Shown here one piece after another: positions 54,879 to 58,069 of a DNA stretch of 58,069 nt (position 1 is its first letter; the number at the start of each line of letters is the position of its first letter). The DNA comes from Succinivibrio faecicola (lineage in GTDB: Bacteria > Pseudomonadota > Gammaproteobacteria > Enterobacterales > Succinivibrionaceae), in NCBI RefSeq assembly GCF_019448115.1, contig NZ_JAGFNY010000011.1, positions 1-58,069 of the forward strand. The letters are read 5' to 3'. A program made the position numbers and the translations under genes. The notes under the pieces are model-generated. The model did no database searches and was not told the DNA's origin. It saw only the letters and a program-made list of their open reading frames with translations.

Positions 54879-55580
54879 ATGAAAATCGGTATTATCTGTG
54901 CAATGGACGAAGAGTGCGAATATTTCTTACAGAATATTAGCGTCAGTCAGACAAAAACTGTAGGAAAGAGCATTTTTTACTGTGGAACTACTGCTGATGG
55001 AAAAGAGGTTGTTCTTTCAAGAAGTGGTATTGGCAGATCAAATGCAGCTTCTGTATGCGCTTTAATGATTGCATTATACGATGTTGATTATGTTATCAAT
55101 TGTGGCATTGCAGGTGCCTTAGGAGCAAATCTACATATCGGTGATATTGTTTTTTCAACTGATGTTGCATATCACGATGTTGATTTTTCTGTATTTGGAT
55201 ACAAGAAAGGTCAGATGGCAGGCGAACCTGAAAGATTCAATGCAAGTTCAGAATTATTAGCAAAAGCTGAAATTGCGTCACAAACAATTTCTGAGTTAAG
55301 AACTAAAGTAAAAAAGGGCCTAATCGTTTCAGGTGATCAATTCATTAACGATAAAGCTGTAAAGAGTGAAATTATAAAGAATTTTCCTGACGCTCTTGCA
55401 ACAGAGTGCGAAGGTGCGCCTATAGCTCATGTTGCAACAAATTTTAATATTCCTTTCATTGTTATCAGAAGCCTTTCTGATAACGCTGATGAAAACGAGG
55501 TTGCAACCTACGAATTTAACGTTAAGAGCGCGTCAGAGAATAGTGCAAAACTTGTATTAGCAATAATAAAAATGCTATAG
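54879..55580 (+). CDS. mtnN: 5'-methylthioadenosine/S-adenosylhomocysteine nucleosidase
   Basis: MtnN (Pfs) cleaves SAH and MTA to adenine plus S-ribosylhomocysteine or methylthioribose. It detoxifies these products of SAM-dependent reactions and feeds the LuxS path to autoinducer-2. The start MKIGIICAMDEECEYFLQNI, the glycine-rich SRSGIGRSNAASVCALM, the C-terminal ECEGAPIAHVATNFNIPF and IRSLSDNADE are the family's active-site segments. At 233 aa it matches the E. coli protein of 232. It begins a mtnN-cbiB-smrA unit, with cbiB 8 bp after it. Confidence 0.95.
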   Translation: MKIGIICAMDEECEYFLQNISVSQTKTVGKSIFYCGTTADGKEVVLSRSGIGRSNAASVCALMIALYDVDYVINCGIAGALGANLHIGDIVFSTDVAYHDVDFSVFGYKKGQMAGEPERFNASSELLAKAEIASQTISELRTKVKKGLIVSGDQFINDKAVKSEIIKNFPDALATECEGAPIAHVATNFNIPFIVIRSLSDNADENEVATYEFNVKSASENSAKLVLAIIKML

Positions 55581-55588
55581 GAGTGCTT

Positions 55589-56584
55589 ATGCCTGTAGAG
55601 CAGATAATTGATGCTGCAAAAGAAGCTTCAATAAAAGATCTTTTCTTTGCATTCGTGTCAATACTTGAATATCCTGCAGTAATTCTGTTTACTGCAATGG
55701 TTGTTGAGTTGATTCTGCCTACAAAAAAGAAGTGGTGCCTATCAGGAATGGCCCCCCTTTTTTCTAAGGCAGCCGCTAAAGTAAACCGACCAGAGAATGC
55801 GATTTCACAGACTGTATTTTCTGGTATCTTTCTTCCGATAGCTACAGTTACATCATTTGTTCTGACATTAGAACTTCTAAGGTTCTGTGTATCTAGTGAT
55901 GTTATTCTGTCTCTTATTCTTCTTCCTATTTTGCTTGAATCAAAAGGTACTCTGTACCAGATGTTTTCTGTAAAAAGGGAGATAGATAACAAAAATAGAG
56001 AAAGTGCCAGAGCAGTACTTCAGCAGTTTATGAAAAGAGACTGCATGACACTATCAGATATGGGAATATGCAAAGCGCTTTGTGAATATACAGCTATGAG
56101 AATGTTCATAAACTGGTTTTCAATAATGGTCTGGTATATGATCCTTGATCTTGAAGGTGCATTGGTTATGCAGCTTGTAGCTGTGATGAATAATTCTTTT
56201 AATTTCAAAGAGAAAAAGAACGAAGTATTCGGATCATTTATTTATAAATTAGAACAGAGTTTATTATTTCCGGTTCTGATTGTATTTATTCCACTGATGT
56301 TGTGTTCATTTTCGGCTATCAGAATCTTAAAACATTTAAAACAGCATATAACTGAGTATACAAGTTTTATTTCATCACCTGTGCTGGACCTATTAGGTTC
56401 ATATGCAAATATTTCTCTGGGTGGACCTCGTTTATATAATGGCAGCAAAATAAGATTAACCCGTATTGGTGGAGCAAACGATCCTGATTCAAGATCTGCT
56501 TTAAGGCTGTACAATAAAATCAGATTTGTAGGGGTTATGTTTGTTTGCCTTTGTGTTATTCAGAAAATCGTTTTTTCTCTATAA
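55589..56584 (+). CDS. CobD/CbiB-family cobalamin biosynthesis membrane protein
   Basis: CbiB converts adenosylcobyric acid and aminopropanol phosphate to adenosylcobinamide phosphate. This 331-aa protein has several membrane segments and the family's C-terminal segment LSLGGPRLYNGSKIRLTRIG, followed by DPDSRSALRLYNKIRF. The N-terminal half is more divergent than in true cobalamin producers. In Vibrio and related genera a CbiB-like gene likewise follows mtnN. No other cobalamin genes are seen here, so a salvage role or another function is possible. I chose the ATG at 55589 after AGGAG. Confidence 0.7.
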   Translation: MPVEQIIDAAKEASIKDLFFAFVSILEYPAVILFTAMVVELILPTKKKWCLSGMAPLFSKAAAKVNRPENAISQTVFSGIFLPIATVTSFVLTLELLRFCVSSDVILSLILLPILLESKGTLYQMFSVKREIDNKNRESARAVLQQFMKRDCMTLSDMGICKALCEYTAMRMFINWFSIMVWYMILDLEGALVMQLVAVMNNSFNFKEKKNEVFGSFIYKLEQSLLFPVLIVFIPLMLCSFSAIRILKHLKQHITEYTSFISSPVLDLLGSYANISLGGPRLYNGSKIRLTRIGGANDPDSRSALRLYNKIRFVGVMFVCLCVIQKIVFSL

Positions 56585-56589
56585 ATACA

Positions 56590-57204
56590 ATGTCAGATAA
56601 AGAAAATTTTTTAGAACTGTTAAAAGAGCAATCAAAAGAAAAAACTGAAGATTTCTCATCTTTGTTAGATGGTGAGATAAAAGTCATAGTACAAGATAAG
56701 ATTGAACTTAAATCAAAAGGTATTGATGAAGCTCTTGCAAAAATAAGACAGTCTTCGGCAGTACATGCAAAAGAAGAAATAGCAGATACAGCATCATCAT
56801 CTTTTGTGAATATGGTTAAACCAAATGATGTTCTGGTGTTTAAAAGACCTGGTATTCAGCCATATGTTTTACAGAAATTAAGAAAAGGTGAATATGTTGA
56901 GGCAGATTACATCGATCTGCATGGAAAAACAATAGAGCAAGCTTATGAAACAGTTATGAAATTTATAGGTTTTGCAAAAAAGCATGAATTTAGAACAATC
57001 CTTATAATTCATGGAAAAGGCGAGAGATCAAATCCTAAAGCTCTTATGAAGAGTCATGTCGCTCACTGGCTAAAACAGATCCCTGAAGTTATGGCATATC
57101 ATTCTGCACCAGTCTGGAAAGGCGGTGCAGGTGCTTTATATGTAATACTAAAAAAGAGTGATAAGGCATCAATAATAAACAGAGAAATTTACCAAAAAAG
57201 ATAA
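56590..57204 (+). CDS. smrA: Smr-domain endonuclease SmrA-like
   Basis: SmrA is a small Smr-domain nuclease of gammaproteobacteria. The SmrA-type N-terminal half has FKRPGIQPYVLQKLRKGEYV. The Smr domain has YIDLHGKTIEQAYETVMKFI and then IIHGKGERSNPKALMKSHVA, with the DLHG and HGKG motifs intact. It ends with APVWKGGAGALYVILKK. At 204 aa it is slightly longer than the E. coli protein of 187. The ATG at 56590 lies 5 bp after the cbiB stop, so the two are likely translationally coupled; a TTG at 56545 is in frame but inside cbiB. The cellular role of SmrA is poorly known. Confidence 0.85.
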   Translation: MSDKENFLELLKEQSKEKTEDFSSLLDGEIKVIVQDKIELKSKGIDEALAKIRQSSAVHAKEEIADTASSSFVNMVKPNDVLVFKRPGIQPYVLQKLRKGEYVEADYIDLHGKTIEQAYETVMKFIGFAKKHEFRTILIIHGKGERSNPKALMKSHVAHWLKQIPEVMAYHSAPVWKGGAGALYVILKKSDKASIINREIYQKR

Positions 57205-57212
57205 ATAATTTC

Positions 57213-57239
57213 TAAAGAAAAAAAAATAATTGCCGTTAA
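57213..57239 (+). promoter_or_regulatory. Sigma-28 promoter of flagellin gene 2
   Basis: TAAA, a 15-bp A-rich spacer and GCCGTTAA form a sigma-28 promoter with the same variant -10 as flagellin gene 1. It lies 49 bp before the ATG and starts 9 bp after the smrA stop. Confidence 0.85.
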
Positions 57240-57260
57240 CAAATACAGAAAGATTATTTA

Positions 57261-57275
57261 GCTCATAAATTGAGC
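57261..57275 (+). promoter_or_regulatory. 5' UTR stem-loop before flagellin 2
   Basis: GCTCA and TGAGC form a 5-bp stem with a TAAAT loop. It ends directly at the ribosome binding site GGGAG, in the same position as the hairpin of flagellin 1, but with a different sequence. Confidence 0.4.
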
Positions 57276-57287
57276 GGGAGTTTTAAA

Positions 57288-58069
57288 ATGGCAATTTATG
57301 TAAATACAAACGTTTCAAGCTTAAACTCTAACAGACAGTTAGGTAAAGCAACCCATTCTCTTGATACAACCTACAAGCGTTTATCATCAGGTTTACGTAT
57401 TAACTCAGCAAAGGATGATGCTGCAGGTTTACAGATTTCAGACAGATTAACCTCTCAGATTAACGGTCTAAATCAGGGTAACCGTAATGCCAATGATGGT
57501 ATTGCACTTGCTCAGACAGCTGAAGGTGCTCTTGATGAAGTAACCAACATGTTACAGCGTATCCGTACCTTATCACTACAGTCTGCTAACGGTACAAATA
57601 CAACTGCTGATCGTGGAGCAATCCAGGAAGAAGTTAAAGCTTTATGTAGTGAAATTGGCCGTATTGCATGTAAGACAACCTTTGCTGGTCAGGAAATATT
57701 AGCTGGTCCAAATAAAGGTCTTGTAGGTACAGATGGAAAAATAGCATTCCAGGTTGGTGCAAATGCAAATGATACTATTTCAATTTCATTAAGTAGAGAT
57801 TTTACTCTTAATGGAATGGCAGGTGATCCTAATGTTGCAGCAACAGCTCTTAATACAGCAAGCAACGGATTTTTCAAGGTATCAACTGTTGATGAAGCTC
57901 AAGAGACATTAAAAACAATTGACGATTTTATTGCACATGTTGACAAGGCTCGTGGTGAGTTGGGTGCAGTACAGAACAGACTTGAGTCAACCATTGCAAA
58001 CCAGTCAAATATTGCTGAAAACGAGTCAGATGCACGTTCACGCATCCGTGATACAGACTATGCAGAGGA
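57288..58069 (+). CDS. Flagellin (paralogue 2), 3' end outside the window
   Basis: The frame covers about 260 residues and is open at the window edge. It matches flagellin 1 through the N-terminal D0/D1 part (RLSSGLRINSAKDDAAGLQI, ANDGIALAQTAEGALDEVTN) and the start of the C-terminal D1 (GAVQNRLESTIANQSNIAEN). The central region differs (GPNKGLVGTDGKIAFQVGAN). Cysteines are at 120 and 128; Cys128 in RIACKTTFAG is shared with flagellin 1. The expected missing end is about 35 residues. It has its own sigma-28 promoter, so both paralogues are probably expressed late. Confidence 0.92.
   Translation, partial: MAIYVNTNVSSLNSNRQLGKATHSLDTTYKRLSSGLRINSAKDDAAGLQISDRLTSQINGLNQGNRNANDGIALAQTAEGALDEVTNMLQRIRTLSLQSANGTNTTADRGAIQEEVKALCSEIGRIACKTTFAGQEILAGPNKGLVGTDGKIAFQVGANANDTISISLSRDFTLNGMAGDPNVAATALNTASNGFFKVSTVDEAQETLKTIDDFIAHVDKARGELGAVQNRLESTIANQSNIAENESDARSRIRDTDYAE

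Noticed and set aside
1-58069. CRISPR arrays, insertion sequences or phage structural genes.
   Set aside because: I found no regularly spaced direct repeats, transposase-like frames or terminal inverted repeats in reading the window.

Overview
This window looks like a chromosomal segment of a low-GC, motile gammaproteobacterium. The best fit is a member of the Succinivibrionaceae (order Aeromonadales), but this is inferred from gene content and order, not from a marker-gene comparison. Several blocks have the gene order of enteric and Vibrio chromosomes: rlmN-rodZ-ispG-hisS-yfgM-bamB-der, lolB-ispE-prs, and mtnN-cbiB. The flagellar genes are of the Vibrio/Aeromonas polar type. They include the H-ring proteins FlgO, FlgP and FlgT, CheV next to CheR, an FlrB/FlrC two-component system, and sigma-54 and sigma-28 promoters.

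Layout. 0-9.4 kb: a housekeeping operon for rRNA/tRNA modification, cell shape, isoprenoid synthesis, outer-membrane assembly and ribosome assembly. 9.4-10.0 kb: a gap with several hairpins and a Sel1-repeat remnant. 10.0-13.1 kb (minus): flagellin-handling genes, namely a Maf-type glycosyltransferase, a FliT-like protein and FliS. 13.5-18.9 kb: purL and an NhaC-type antiporter. 19.0-22.4 kb: flrB, flrC, an IclR regulator and tRNA-Arg(CCT). 22.5-38.4 kb: the main flagellar region, flgT(-) / flgO-flgP-flgN(+) / an SSB-like gene, an AAA+ ATPase and an EamA transporter / flgM-flgA(-) / cheV, cheR / flgBC, flgD, flgFGHI. flgE, flgJ, flgK and flgL are absent. 38.4-42.8 kb: a formyltransferase, a small gene, proS, a BASS transporter and a truncated methyltransferase. 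43-53.5 kb: an NqrM-like gene, apbE, mpl, a degenerate EAL/HDOD-like protein, prs, ispE, lolB, ycaO, a membrane protein of unknown function and asd. 53.7-58.1 kb: two paralogous flagellin genes flanking mtnN-cbiB-smrA. The second flagellin runs off the window.

How it works together. Sequence motifs support a hierarchy in which sigma-54 serves the middle genes (flrBC, flgOPN, flgT, flgBC, flgD, flgFGHI) and sigma-28 serves the late genes (flagellins, flgM). The -10 element of the late promoters is a GCCGTTAA variant. Flagellin would be chaperoned by FliS and possibly glycosylated by Maf. The unusual features are the 270-residue Ser/Thr/Ala-rich extension on CheR, cysteines in both flagellins, hairpins abutting the flagellin ribosome binding sites, overlapping divergent sigma-54 promoters between flgT and flgO, and an orphan SSB-like/CobS-like ATPase pair inside the flagellar region. 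I saw no CRISPR array, insertion sequence or rRNA operon.
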